This document shows, in pieces, positions 44,131-56,159 of a DNA stretch of 64,000 nucleotides; position 1 is the first letter of the stretch; each line of letters opens with the position of its first letter. The position numbers were made by a program, and so were the translations under genes. The notes beneath the pieces are model-generated. The model saw only the letters and a list, made by a program, of their open reading frames with translations, searched no databases and was not told the DNA's origin. Origin of the DNA: Mustela lutreola (taxonomy: Eukaryota; Chordata; Mammalia; Carnivora; Mustelidae); the NCBI RefSeq assembly GCF_030435805.1, contig NC_081296.1, forward strand, positions 30,283,745 to 30,347,744. The letters run 5' to 3'.

Positions 44131-47100
44131 CTCTAATCTATTATTTCCCTTCTTCTGCTGGATTTAGGTTTTAGTTGCTGTTCCTTTTCTAGTTCCTTTA
44201 GGTGTAAGTTTAGGTTGTGTATTTCAGACTTCTTTCTTCTTCAGATAGGCCTGTATTGCAGTATACTTCCCTCTTAATACTGCCTTTGCTGTATTCCAAA
44301 GGTTTTAGACTGTTGTGTTTCTATCTCCATTTGCTTCCATATATTTATTTCTTCTCTAATTTCCTGGTTAATCCATTCATTCCTTAGTAGGATGTTCTTT
44401 AATCTCCATGTATTTGAGGTCTTTTCTAATTTTTTCTTGTGGTTTATTTCAAGTTTCATAGCATTGTGGTCTGAAAATATGCACGATATGATCTTGATAT
44501 TTTGTACTTGTTGAGAGTTAACTCGTGACTCAGTATGTGAATATATTCTGGAGAATTTTCCATGTACACTCAAAAAGAATGTATATTTTGCTACTTTATG
44601 ATGAAATATTCTTGAATATATCTGTTAGTCCACCTGGTCCAGTGTTTCATTAAAAGTCACTGTTTCCTTGTTGATTTTCTGCTTAGATGATCTATTCATA
44701 GCTGCAAGTGAGGTGTTAAAGTCCCCAACTATTGTTGGATTATTATCAATGAGTTTCTTTGTGTTTTTCATTAATTAATTCATATATTTGGCTGCTCCCA
44801 AGTTGGCAGTATACATATTTACAATTGTTAAATATTCTTGACGGGTAGAGCCCTCAATTATGATATAACGCCCTTCTTCATCTCCTGTTACAGCCTTTGG
44901 TTTAAAATCTAGTCTGATACAAGTATGTTTACTCCAGGTTTCTTTTAATGTCCATTAGCATCATTGTTCTCCATTCTTTCACTTTCAATCTTCAGGCATC
45001 TTTAGGTCTAAAATAAGCCCCTTGCAGGCAGCATATAAATGGATCATTTTTTATCCATTCTGATACCCTAGGTCTCTTAATTGGAGGATTTAGTCCATTT
45101 ACATTCAGAGTGAGTGTTGATAGATATGAATTAAGTTCCATTGTATTACCTGTAAAGTAGGTGTTTCTGGTGATGTTCTCTGTTCTTTTCTAGTCTGTCA
45201 CTTTAGTCGTGTTTTTTTTTTTTTCTCCACTCACTTAAAATAACTTTCAGGGCTGGTTAATGGTCACAAACTCCTTTAGTTTTTCTTTGTCTGGGAATCT
45301 CTTTCTTTCTATTCTTAATGACAGCCTTTCCAGATAAAGAATTTTTGACTGCATATTTTTCCATTCAACATGTTGAACATATTCTGCTACTGTTTTGACC
45401 GGATCATTTCTGTGGGCAGATCTGCTGCAAACCTGATCTGTCTTTTCTTGTAAGCTAAGGAATTTTAATCCCTTGCTACTTTCAGGAATCTTTTCTTGTC
45501 TGTGTTTTGTTAATTTGACTATGATACATGGTTGTCAGCTTTTGTTGAATTTAATGGGAGCCCTTTTCTTGGGTTTTGATGTCTATGTCCTTCCCCATAT
45601 TAGAGACATTTTCAGGCATTATTACTTCATATAAAACTTTTGCCCCCTTTTCTCTCTTCTTTTAGGATTCCCATAATATGACTTTTAAGTTTTATGGAAT
45701 CAGTGAGTTTCCTAAGTCTATTCTTGTGTTGGATAATTTTTTTTCTCTTTTCTTCAGCTTTATTGTTTTTCATTAATTTGTCTTTACAGCACTATCTGTT
45801 TGTCTGCTTTTCCCAGCATGCTGAATGGGTCTTCATCAAGAGTATTTCTAATTTTACTTATTTCATTTTTCATCTTTGGTTCTGTTTTAACTCTTTTATT
45901 TCTGTTATAATGGTCTCCTGTTATCTTCTATTCTTTTCTCAAGTCCAGTAAATATCCTTATGACTATTGTTTTAAATTCTCCATCAGGCATATTACTCAT
46001 AGATCTTTTGCTTAGATCTCTGGCCATGACCTTATCTTGTACTTACATGTGGGATAACTTCTTCCACCTCCACATTTTGTCTAAATCTATGCCTTCTTCT
46101 CTATGTTAGAAAAGCCAGTTATGACTACTGCTCCTGAAAGTAATGGCCTTATGAAGAAGAGTCATGTAGTGCCCAGAGCCCGGCACTTCAGGGATGTTTC
46201 TGGTGTGTGTTGTATGTGCTCTGCTATTGCATTTTGGCTGTCAGGCCAGTCACCTGCAGAAGCTTTCCTTGTCTGCTATGGCCAGTGATTGGTCCTTGAC
46301 CCAAATGCAGCAAGTTAACCAGGTGTGCCCTGGTCTACTTATGAAATGAGACCTGTCACCACCTCCACAAGATTGTAGCCCTACAGAACTTTTTGATGAT
46401 GTGGTGTGGACAGGGGTTGGCACAGGTCTTTTGCAGGATGGGCCCACTACACTGGGTGTGGTGCATGTGGGACGAGAAGGGCAGTACCACCAGAGTACAG
46501 GCTGGTGGAATATAATGCACTCAAGTTACATAGCCAGTGTCAGTGCCACACTGATTCCCACAGATGCTCTGTGTTTATGCTGAGGGGCTGATGAGGGAAA
46601 TGTCTCTGGCCAGTTCCTTTGTTTCCAGAGAGGTATCTCTATGCATAACTCTGCTCAGACATGTGCTCCAAGAAAAGCAAATAATCTCCATACACTGTGC
46701 CCCAGATTTTCTTCATATTTCTGTTTCCATACTGTCTGTCCTTGCATTTTTGCCTGCCTTCTCTTCAGGAGCAGCATAGTGTCCTTGGGCCCTAGCCCTG
46801 CCAAGTCCACTGACTTTTTAAACTGTAATATTAAAGCTCCACTTGTTTTAAGAACTCACAAAATTCAGTCCTTATTTTTCAACTCAATGGCTTTGGGTAA
46901 ATGTTCTCTTGGTGCTTTCCCCTGTGTATTCCAATCTCTCTTGCTATTCTCTTTGACAATGACTTCCACTCTGCAGCATCTGCAATCCATTTCTCCCCTA
47001 AACCATGTCTCCATATTTCCTACTTTCTTCAATGGTTCTCTTCTCTCCCTTTAGTTGTCCGTGTCACCCTTCAGGTCTATATCTGGGGTATTTAAGAGAT

Positions 47101-47165
47101 TGATATCTAGTTGCATTCATGGGACAAGATGAGACTAGGGTTCTCCTACACTACCACCATCTTCC

Positions 47166-48440
47166 TTTACCCAACAGTTTTGAATTTTTTGTCAGGCAGT
47201 TCATAAACCTACATTTCTTTGGGGTTAATTTACTGAAGTTTAATTAGTTTCCCTTGGTGGTTTGATGTTTCACTGATTCTTGATTCATGATTTATGTAGA
47301 CTAGCACTGATGTCTGCAGATTCAAAGGAAAAAAATACCCCTTCCTTCCTTTGTATACAGTTTTTAGTAAGTAAAGAGTCTTCTTCTAACTCCACAGGCT
47401 TACAGGACTATTTCTGGGATCCTGGTTGAACAGGGCTTGAATTTGGTCATGTGGCCACTGCCATATCTACAGTGGGGTTCATGACTAGCAGGCCTATTAA
47501 TGAGGGGTCAAGCAAGCAAGGTTCCTGTGGGATCAACAGGTCAGTGGGACTGCCTCTAGGATCATAGTCAAAAAGGGGCTGGGGCCAAGTCACAGAGTTT
47601 TTTCTGGGTCCACAATCAATTTATTGTTTAATATAATTTATTTATATTGTGTAATATAATTTATTAATTATATTACCTATAATCAGGGCCTTGGACAGTA
47701 TGTTTACTGTTGGTTCCCTGTGTGGGTAGAACTGCCCCAAGACATTATAAAATAGGGCTGGAACTAAGTCTCAGGGCCACTTCAGTGTCCATAGATAAGA
47801 CTGATATCAGTGGAACTATTACTAGGAATCCTGAAATGCATCACAGGGCTCCTGGGCAGGCAAGGGATGCAGGGGTGATTCTAGGCTATCGTACAGCAGA
47901 ACAGGAGCCAGGTCTTAGGGCTATGTCAAGATCTACAATTGAGACTAAAGTCAGTGGCCTGGTTACCAGGGGAAGAGATAGGTTGGTTTCCTTTCATGTC
48001 CATGAGTGGTCAAGAGTTACTCCAGAGTGTGGCAGAGCAGGTCTAGAGGGCCAAGCCATAGGGCCACTTCAGTATTCACAAAGATTGGAATATTACTACC
48101 AGGGACACCAATGGGCATAACTCTTCTAGGATCCCTTGGTGTATGAGGCTGCTTTCAAGACCACAACCAAGCTGGGTTGGAGCTGAGTCCATGGCAGGAT
48201 TTTTCAGTCTGCAGCGAGGACCATGTTTAAAGAGCCTATCATTAGGGCATGGACCTGCCTTCTAAAAACAGCTTTCTTTAGTCTTGGGCCTCACTGGAGT
48301 TTCACAGTCTCCTACATGGAGCCCAAAGCTCCCACAAAGGCACTTTTATCCATAAATGGCTGCCAGATCACTATTTTTCTTGGAGCACATGAGGGATTTC
48401 CTACTTTGTCATTTTGCTCCCTCTATTTTTTTTAATAAAT
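47166..48440 (-). mobile_element. Ancient L1 5'-region-like sequence
   Basis: Loosely repetitive phrases (GGGGCTGGGGCCAAG, CAGGTCAGTGGGAC and similar) spaced along the stretch recall the internally repeated 5' region of mammalian L1M elements. No open frame is meaningful. Assignment is by recollection of the family's style and is tentative. Confidence 0.45.
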
Positions 48441-48797
48441 TTACTTAGTTTTAATTTCTAGAATTACTATTTTGTTCATGCTTATAAGCCTTTCCATTTT
48501 GCTTATGAAATATGTCATCATCTTCTATGCATTCTTCAGAATAGACTTAAATTTTTTCTGTGTTTCTCCTAACATATGGTCCTCTGCCAGTCAGTTTTAA
48601 TGTTGATGGGTTACATTTTTTCCTTCATCTTGCTTCATGTACAAAAGGGAATTTTGTACATTGTACATTTTGAGTAGAATAAGGGTGGAAATTTATTTGC
48701 ACTGTCCATTTTGTTTTGTTTTGTTTTAGAAAGTATGTAGTAGCTTGGGAGAAAGAATTATCACTCAAATTTCACCATAAGTCCAGTTTACCTCAAA
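48441..48797. other. Unassigned AT-rich stretch
   Basis: No gene, known repeat or structured RNA recognised. Confidence 0.5.
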
Positions 48798-48813
48798 CTG
48801 AGAAATAGCTTTT

Positions 48814-49933
48814 TTAAAATTTTTTAACATCTTAATTTAATTTTATTTTTTTCAGTGTTCCAGGATTCATTGTTTATACACCACACCCACTGCCATGCAA
48901 TAATATGTGCCCTCTTTAATAGCCACCACCAGGCTTATCCACCTCCAAGCCCCTCCCTTCCAAAACCCTTAGTTTGTTTCTCAGAGTCCATAGTCTCTCA
49001 TGCTTTATCTCTCTGATTTCTCCCAATTCACTTTTCTTTGGCTTATCCTAATATCCTCCATGTTATTCCCTATGCTCCACAAGTAAGTGAAACCATATGA
49101 TAATTGACTCTCTCTGCTTGACTTATTTCACTTAGCATAATCTCTTCCGTCCCATCCATGTTGATAAAAAAAAGTTGTGTATTCATCCTTTCTGATGGGG
49201 GCATAATACTCATAGTATATATGGACCATATCTTCTTTATCCATTCTTCTGTTGAAGGGCATCTTGGTTCTTTCCTCAGTTTGGCGACTGTGGCCACTGC
49301 TGCTATGAACATTGGGGTACAGATGGCCCTTCTTTTCACCATATCTGTACTTTGGGGGTGAATAGACAGTAGTGCAGTTGCAGGGTCATAGGGTAGCTCT
49401 ATTTTTAATTTCTTAGGGAATCTCCACACTGCTTTCCAAAGTGAATGAACCAATTTGCATTCCTACCAACAGTCTAAAACGTTCCCCTTTCTCCACATCC
49501 TCTCCAACACATGCTGTTTACTGTCTTGTTAATTTTGGCTATTCTAACCGGTGTAAGGTGGTATCTCAATGTGGTTTTGATTTGAATCTCCTGGATGGCT
49601 AATGGTGATGAACATTTTTTCATGTGTCCGCTAGCCATTTGTATGTCTTCTTTGGAGACATGTCTGTTCATGTCTTCTGCCCATTTTTTGATTATCTGTT
49701 TTGTGTATGCTGAGTTTGTGGAGTTCTTTATAGATCTTTATAGATCTCCTCCCATTCTGTGCATTGCCTCTTAGTTTTGTTGACTCTTTCCTTTGTTATA
49801 TAGAAGGTTACTTTATCTTGATGAAGTCTCAAAAGTTCATTTTCTATGTCCCCAACATGGAAGCAGCCAAATACATAAGTCAATTGATAAAAAGTAGTGT
49901 CATATTGATATGAATACATTAATTGTAGGGGAT
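48814..49933 (-). mobile_element. L1 insertion with inverted 5' end (twin-priming type), 16-bp target site duplication
   Basis: Direct repeats CTGAGAAATAGCTTTT at 48,798-48,813 and 49,934-49,949. Inside, on the - strand: poly-A tail, 3' UTR and ORF2 C-terminal fragments ([17 protein letters not shown]-like near 49,490). The last 90 bases or so (from about 49,845) are inverted, reading on the + strand the endonuclease region (CCCCAACATGGAAGCAGCC). The perfect repeats support a single insertion event. Confidence 0.88.
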
Positions 49934-49949
49934 CTGAGAAATAGCTTTT

Positions 49950-50391
49950 ATAGTATACCATCTGCCTATCCTTATAAGTCCCTCTATATTTTTCTTTGTG
50001 TGCGTGCTATATTCATAAATCTTAAATATTATCTTGACTCCAGATATTTTGCTATCTTGAGGAATTTTATTTGAATATTAGCACCTTATTAGTGTATTTT
50101 AAGTAGCTAACCAATAATAATTGTTGCTAATTTATTCTTTTGATGGATGTAGTGGTTAATATTTTACATGTATTAATCAGATGTATTTATTATATCCATC
50201 TCTCATTTTCAATTATTTGCTATTAATATCTGTTGCTCTTGCAAATAATAGTGCATTAAACTGAATTCAGATGTTGGGAAGTCAGCCAGATCAGGAAAAT
50301 GACAAAAGTATTCTTTTTGTAGGGTATTTTTTGTGACTTCAAAGGAAATCTATTTTGGACAATAGTAATGAGGAATAGGGTTTGTGGTTTT
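49950..50391. other. Unassigned AT-rich stretch
   Basis: No gene or repeat recognised. Confidence 0.5.
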
Positions 50392-50584
50392 TTAAAAAAG
50401 ATTTTTTAAATTTATTTGACAGAGAGAGTCATGACAAGAGAAAAAACACAGCAGAAGGAGTGGGAGAGGGAGAAGCAGGCCCCCCTCAGAGCAGGGAGTC
50501 TGATCTGGGGCTTGATCCCAGGACCCTGGGATCATGACCTGAGCCGAAGTCAGATGTTTAATGACTGAGCCACCCAGGTGTCCC
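50392..50584 (-). mobile_element. Can-SINE (tRNA-derived carnivore SINE)
   Basis: On the - strand: ACCTGGGTGGCTCAGT head with Pol III box motifs, GGCTCAGGTCATGATCCCAG core, CT-rich part and A-rich tail. Diverged from the youngest copy at 51,286. Confidence 0.92.
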
Positions 50585-51268
50585 AGAATGGGTGGTGTTT
50601 CTGTTGTTGTTTTTTTAATCTAGCTATTTGGCAACATTTATTGATTAATGAAGGCAAGTCATAGAATAGATTTGGTTTGTATATGTGTATATTGAAATGA
50701 AGTTGCTCCTAATAAAATAAAATAGAGAATTATATAGGGTAATGATCCCATACTTTAAATATGGACATATATCTTCTCTCCTGAACTACAGATTAATCAA
50801 GTAAAAGTAATATCTCATGGTCAGATAGATCTTAGAATAATTTAATAATTTTAAGTGACATAATCCAACTTCACATTTAACTCTTGATTTTTTCCCTATG
50901 TTATTGAATAAATATATCAGAATTAAAAACTCCCTCACTGCAATATCACTTTTTGTATTACTCTAAGAGAAAGATTCTGGGAAGCTTCTGGAATTACCAT
51001 TATAACCAGATTTACTAAAGTCAAGTTAAAGGTCTACCTGTGCTGTTTTTCACTGTAAGCTAAATGCAAGTAGTAAATTGCTGAGAGCATTAGTGTGGTG
51101 TGTGGAATGTTTATTGGTTGTGCTCATTCTGTTTGGTTCAAGAATAAGAATAAGCATCTGGGGTTGCTGATGTCCAGCTGAGTGGTCTTTCATAATACAA
51201 ATAAGACTAATGTAAGGTGGTATTTCATTTCAAACTAATGATGTACTATACCTTGGCTAATTGAATTT
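50585..51268. other. Unassigned AT-rich stretch
   Basis: No gene, known repeat or snoRNA-like box pair recognised. Confidence 0.5.
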
Positions 51269-51285
51269 AAATTCAAAAGTATACA

Positions 51286-51497
51286 GGGCGCCTGGGTGGC
51301 TCAGTGGGTTGAGCCGCTGCCTTCGGCTCAGGTCATGATCTCAGGGTCCTGGGATCGAGTCCCGCATCAGGCTCTCCACTCAGCAGGGAGCCTGCTTCCT
51401 CCTCTCTCTCTCTCTGCCTGCCTCTCTGCCTACTTGTAATCTCTGTCTGTCAAATAAATAAATAAAATCTTTAAAAAAAAAAATAAATAAAAAAAAT
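51286..51497 (+). mobile_element. Can-SINE, young, with 17-bp target site duplication
   Basis: GGGCGCCTGGGTGGCTCAGT head, GGTCATGATC core, CT-rich segment, TCAAATAAATAAATAAAATC tail and poly-A. Perfect repeats AAATTCAAAAGTATACA at 51,269-51,285 and 51,498-51,514. The GCCTACTTGTAATCTCTGTC part before the tail is the best lineage marker in the window and suggests a mustelid or pinniped. Confidence 0.96.
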
Positions 51498-51671
51498 AAA
51501 TTCAAAAGTATACAATAAAAATAAGATAAAATAAACTTTGGCAATGTTGCACAATATGGCATTTACTAGAAACCATTGAACTGTATACTTTAAAATGGTG
51601 AATTACATGTGCATAATGTAAAAAAAAAAAAAGAAAGAAAAGAAAAGAAAAAATAAAAAGAAAGAAAGGCA

Positions 51672-51873
51672 GGGCACCTGGGTGGCTCAGTTGGTTAAGC
51701 AACTGCCTTTGGCTCAGGTCATGATCCTAGAGTCCTGGGATTGAGTCCCACATCAGTCTCTCTGCTCAGCAGGGAGTTTGCTTCTCCCATAGACCTCTCT
51801 CCTCTCATGTTCTCTCTCTCTCAATCTCTCTCTCTCTTAAATAAATAAATGAATAAAATATTTTTTAAAAAAA
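51672..51873 (+). mobile_element. Can-SINE
   Basis: GGGCACCTGGGTGGCTCAGT head, a full core and CT-rich segment, ending in AAATAAATAAATGAATAAAA. It lies in an A-rich stretch that hides any target site duplication. Confidence 0.92.
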
Positions 51874-52331
51874 GACAAAAAGACTCACTTTTAGTACTTT
51901 TCAATTGAGGTCATCAATAATCCTCATAATACCTCTCATAATATCCCTTCATAATACTCCTCAGTCTCACAATACCCTTACTATGTTCTTTTCATTTTTT
52001 ACATCACAGGGCATTTTTAACATCACGAGGTATGTTCATTCTTTACTGGGTGTAATACAGCTTTAGAATTTCAAATTTTAAAGATAACTGCTATATACTT
52101 ATTTGAATAGCTCAGCAGAGAGAATTATTGGCCATTTGCAAAGTAAAGCACTCAGAGAAGAAAAAAATGAATAAATGACATAACATAAATGACAAAGGAT
52201 CAAGCAAACGTGATGTTTGTGGCAAAAGATGTCTGTATGATTAATTAAAATAGAACTAATGTTATGAATTATTTTTGATTAATCTAATGCATTATCTTAC
52301 CAGATCCATTTTTTTTTGTAATGTTTTGCAG
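51874..52331. other. Unassigned AT-rich stretch
   Basis: No gene or repeat recognised before a possible host exon at 52,332. Confidence 0.5.
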
Positions 52332-52402
52332 GTCAAAAGCTTGGACAGGTTACTGGTTTTGGGGTTTTTTTCAAGTTAATAAGTTACTTTCAGGGAAGAA
52401 AG
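52332..52402 (+). ncRNA. SNHG14: Possible host-transcript exon upstream of SNORD109B (71 nt)
   Basis: Acceptor with a long T run, TTTTTTTTGTAATGTTTTGCAG-like (ending at 52,331), and a strong donor AAAG|GTGAGTGG at 52,402/52,403. Single copy, so there is no support from repetition. If real, SNORD109B lies about 1 kb into the next intron. Confidence 0.35.
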
Positions 52403-52593
52403 GTGAGTGGCTATCCTGGCGTTTTTGAAATTATGACATTTTATTACTAGTGATGTCAGTGTTTCAGAGTCATGAGCTCATTTTTTCAGAGTATTAAGAA
52501 AGAATATTTTATGATAGATATTTTTCCCAGTGAGTGTCCCTACATAGAACAAAGAATCCTCCTTATTTCTTCCTTTTTAAAAATATCTTTTTA

Positions 52594-52796
52594 GGGGTAC
52601 CTGGGTGGTTCAGTTGGTTAAGCGGCTGCCTTTGGCTCAGGTCATGATCCCAGGGTCCTGGAATTGAGCCCTGCATCAGGCTTAATTCTCAACAGGAAGC
52701 CTGCTTTCCTTCTCCCATTCCCTCTGCTTGTGTTGCTGCTCTCACTGTCTTTCTCACTCTCTGTCAAATAAATGAATAAAATATTTTTAAAAATTT
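52594..52796 (+). mobile_element. Can-SINE with 13-bp target site duplication
   Basis: GGGTACCTGGGTGGTTCAGT head, diverged core and tail. Direct repeats AAATATCTTTTTA at 52,581-52,593 and 52,797-52,809. Confidence 0.93.
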
Positions 52797-52823
52797 AAAT
52801 ATCTTTTTAAAATAATGAATAAC

Positions 52824-52988
52824 AATCTGAGGGGTTTGAAGTGGTGGGGGGGTGGGAGGTTGGGGTACCAGGTGGTGGGTATTATAGAGGGCACAGATTG
52901 CATGGAGCACTGGGTGTGATGAAAAAATAATGAATACTGTTATGCTGAAAATAAATAAAAAATAAATTTTTAAAAAATGAAGAAGAAA
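52824..52988 (+). mobile_element. Severely 5'-truncated L1 tail with 15-bp target site duplication
   Basis: L1 3' UTR on the + strand (GGTGGTGGGTATTATAGAGG, GCATGGAGCACTGGGTGTGA) ending in an A-rich tail. Direct repeats AAAATAATGAATAAC at 52,809-52,823 and 52,989-53,003; it landed immediately next to the SINE's own repeat. Confidence 0.9.
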
Positions 52989-53003
52989 AAAATAATGAAT
53001 AAC

Positions 53004-53410
53004 TTTGGGGAATTATTTCCATATTTCTTTTTTTCACAATTTTATATTGAATGAAAATAATCTTGTTAGCAAAATTCAACTGTGCTAAATACTGATTTTT
53101 TAAATCTTTATCTGAAATATTCACAACATATATGCTTCCACTCATGCTATAACCACAATTTTTATTATTGTTGGTATCTCCTTGGCTCTTTATAATTTTT
53201 GTTGATTAAAGGATTTTTTAAAATATTCCCAATAAATCTTACCTAATTTTATTAGAATAATCAAAAGTAGCATTTTTAATACTATATATACGGGTCCCAT
53301 TAGTCAGGTACTAAATAAAATAGTTGCTACATATTTGCTGTTCTTTATTCAAACCTGCACAACATAAGTCTGGCTATGGAAATGCTTATTTGTTGGGAGG
53401 GCACTTGTCT
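53004..53410. other. Unassigned AT-rich stretch upstream of SNORD109B
   Basis: No gene or repeat recognised. Confidence 0.5.
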
Positions 53411-53477
53411 GGATCAATGATGAGCACAATTGTCTGAGGATGCTGAGGGACTCATTCCAGATGTCAATCTGAGGTCC
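53411..53477 (+). ncRNA. SNORD109B: SNORD109B-type box C/D snoRNA (HBII-438)
   Basis: 67-nt box C/D snoRNA: C box ATGATGA at 53,417-53,423, an internal CTGA at 53,434-53,437 fitting D', D box CTGA at 53,469-53,472. The ends pair outside the core (CTGGA 53,409-53,413 with TCCAG 53,475-53,479). Sequence and length agree with my recollection of human SNORD109A/B (GGGACTCATTCCAGATGTC core). In human SNORD109B is the last snoRNA of SNHG14, just after the SNORD115 cluster, and this copy has the same strand and position. It has no known rRNA or snRNA target. SNORD109A is nearly identical in sequence; position decides for B. Confidence 0.9.
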
Positions 53478-54843
53478 AGATGAGTTGCCATCTACTAGGA
53501 CAAATAAGACTCTCAGGGCCTGGCTGTCTTTAATGACCCCTCAGTAACAACATAATAGCACTGTTAGTGTCCTTTCTCTTTTTTCCAGAAAAGGGCATTT
53601 ATGTCTTATTTTATAAGTCACTATGCACCTTTATATATGATCAGTGATCCAAGATTGCTTCATTTGCTTACTTTGGACAAAAGTTGTAGAAAGATAATTA
53701 TATAAAGAAAATATGTTCTTGAGTAAAATCTGAGAAAATAATGATTGAATTAAGGAAAGAAGAAACTAATGGGTACTGAAATTCTCATTTGGGCTAAAAG
53801 AAGAAAAGATTTTATGTCTATATCAAATAATGACAATGGAACTAATTTAAGCTTTTTGTTAACTTTACTGTTGAAAATTTTCTGATACTCTTTGTTTTTT
53901 TTCTCTCTGTCATGTTTTGCTGAGATAGAAGGACTAGAATCATGGGTTTGACTTCAGAGAATAGAGGTGAGTAACTAAACAACCTTTGAAGCTCATATGC
54001 GTATGTTATAGTCTGTGTCACCAGGTCTTGAGATCTCTATGTTCATCTTTTCAGAAATTTATTCAAGAATATTTTTATAATGTGCCTTTTTCCTCATTGA
54101 GACCTTCATCAAGGTTACCTACATTATTGTATCCTTATAATTAGTTCTTTCATTTTAATTATTTTATGCTTTGATAGAAAGATGCTATTAAGAAAATTTT
54201 TTAGCAATTTCATTTTGGATCAATATTATCATAGTGAAATCCAAATATGTCAAGATGTTATGATTTCTTCATCTGCTTAATTATTTAAATTTAAGAATAG
54301 AAACTCTATGATTCATAAGGTTTTTGTGGCCACATTGTTTTATATTTCTGCTTCTACTTTAATATTTTGGTATTGACATGAATTGTTTCTCATTTTTGCA
54401 ACATGGAAAGTTGTATGTAAAATTTTGTTAGATCTCTTTAAGACCATCAGGTTTTTATATGATTAAAATTTCTATAATTCTTTTGAAACACAAAAAAGCT
54501 CAATTTTCAATACTGCTCTAGGCCTTTAAAAAGGATATTATGTTAGAGCTATTAAATGGAGAGACACAAAAATGTCATATCATTATTATTGCTTACTAAA
54601 ACTTGAAATACACATCCCTAAGAAAAATGGTTTATATATTTCCTGGCAAGCTTTGTTGAAAATTTTGTTACCTGGGACCTATTGGTCGCTGACTTAAGCA
54701 TAGACAAAATTTTTCTTGACAAAGTTCTATTACAAATCTTATGAGGTAGAGATTATTTTTGTCATCATTTATTATAATTTTAAAATTTATAGTGATTATC
54801 TAGAACCACAGAAGGTAATTCTAAAGAACTGAGTAACTACGTA
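53478..54843. other. AT-rich intron-like stretch downstream of SNORD109B
   Basis: No coding gene or known repeat recognised; one weak exon candidate at 53,929-53,966. Confidence 0.5.
53929..53966 (+). ncRNA. SNHG14: Possible host-transcript exon downstream of SNORD109B (38 nt)
   Basis: Preceded by a T/C-rich tract (TTTGTTTTTTTTCTCTCTGT at 53,891-53,910) and an AG, followed by donor AGAG|GTGAGTAA. It lies about 450 nt after the snoRNA. Prediction from splice signals only. Confidence 0.3.
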
Positions 54844-54844
54844 T

Positions 54845-54930
54845 TGCATAGAGCACTGGGTGTGGTGCATAAACAATGAATCTTGGAACACTGAAAAAAT
54901 TAAATTAAACTTAAAAATAAATAAATGAAA
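54845..54930 (+). mobile_element. Short L1 tail
   Basis: GAGCACTGGGTGTGGTGCAT and AACAATGAATCTTGGAACAC are carnivore L1 3' UTR sequence, followed by an A-rich tail. Confidence 0.85.
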
Positions 54931-55429
54931 GAAATGATCCCAGATCAAAGAGGAAATTAGCTCTGCCAGATATTAAAATGAACTCTAGAACCTCAATCAT
55001 TAACAACCTTTGAACAGGCATATAGATAGCAGGAACAATAGGGTCTGTTTTTATTTAAAAACCCTATTCTTACAAGACTCTACTTGTATATTTGTTACCA
55101 TTAGTAGATTCACAGATTTATGGAGTTGGTGATATTGTCTCAATCCAAACAGCATAACAGCACATTGATGCATAATATCTATGCAGTAAATTCTCCATAT
55201 TATGATGCTATATTATAGGACACAGACATAGAGGGAAAATATAACTAACACAAAAGAATCTTCTTTTATGATTAGTTCTTTGCCCCAAAGGCAACTATTC
55301 TGAAAGTGTATTTCACATTTTTCCTCATTTTTTCTTTATAAAAATGTAATTATATAGTTTTGCTTTCTTTGTGACTGCATCATTTACTCAAGATTCTTAC
55401 TAGTCAGAAGAACATTTTATTTGAAACAT
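54931..55429. other. Unassigned AT-rich stretch
   Basis: No gene or repeat recognised. Confidence 0.5.
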
Positions 55430-56150
55430 CATATTAATTACTGCAAGTTCTTTAGTAATGTCTTCTTTGTGTCTTTTATCTGTTAATATTTTGTGTTATC
55501 TCTCACTCTTGATTAATCTTGATAGGAGGGTTTCAATCATATTATTTCAATTTTTTTTTTGGTGTTGCTTTTTCCTTTTGTAAGTCTGCTCTCTATTTTG
55601 CTGTTTTCTGCTCTTAACCTCGTTAATTTTTCCTTATATCTTTCTGGATTTGTACTTGTCTATCTTCATCTAGCTTCTTGCAAAATATAATTTATTGATT
55701 TTTTTAGCCTTCCTCAACTCTAATATATTGCTTTTCACTCTAAATTTCTCTGTAAGCACTTTTTAGCTGCATGAGCACAAGTTTAGTATTTATATCTTCT
55801 CTATTACTAATATAAATATATTTTCTTAGTTCTATATTGATTTTTTTAAATTATGGAGTATTTAGAAGAAGTAGGGTTTTTCCTCCTTGATCCTTAATGA
55901 TTTATAAACTAATTCTACATGATGAAAAAACATACTTTGAATTGATTTTATTACTTTTGAATTGTTTTGTATCTCTGCAATGGTACAGGGTATGCCATAA
56001 TTCAATAAGTATTCCATTTTTACTTATAATTACATTAATATAAGATTATCATTGAAGATTTAGTGTTCTATATATGCCAGTTAGTTAGTTCTATTTTGAA
56101 ATTGCCTTACCTATATCTCTTGTATATTTACTAGTCTATGATCTGAAAAT
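55430..56150 (-). mobile_element. Ancient L1 ORF2 fragment
   Basis: On the - strand, phrases such as GTAAGCACTTTTTAGCTGCATG (+ strand spelling, 55,753 on) resemble the RT region of old L1M elements (consensus CTAAGTACTGCTTTAGCTGC). Heavily decayed; no open frame. Confidence 0.5.
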
Positions 56151-56159
56151 AAGTTACTC

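Larger units (their letters stand above)
39131..47165 (-). mobile_element. Older L1 on the - strand, split by several later insertions
   Basis: Surviving pieces in - strand order: 5' end near 47,160 (AAGGAAGATGGTGGTAG), 5' UTR to about 46,100, ORF1 region to about 45,180, ORF2 endonuclease (45,170-44,300), RT (44,260-43,880 and 41,700-40,140, with QVGFI and NYRPISLMN near 41,100-41,210), and ORF2 C-terminal part 39,540-39,175. Frames are broken many times. The 3' UTR is absent: this element, like the younger L1 nested against it, lacks its 3' end on the array side. Confidence 0.8.

Noticed and set aside
53411-53477. Single SNORD116 copy
   Set aside because: The GGATC...GAGGTCC ends resemble SNORD116, but the length (67 nt against about 95) and internal sequence fit SNORD109.
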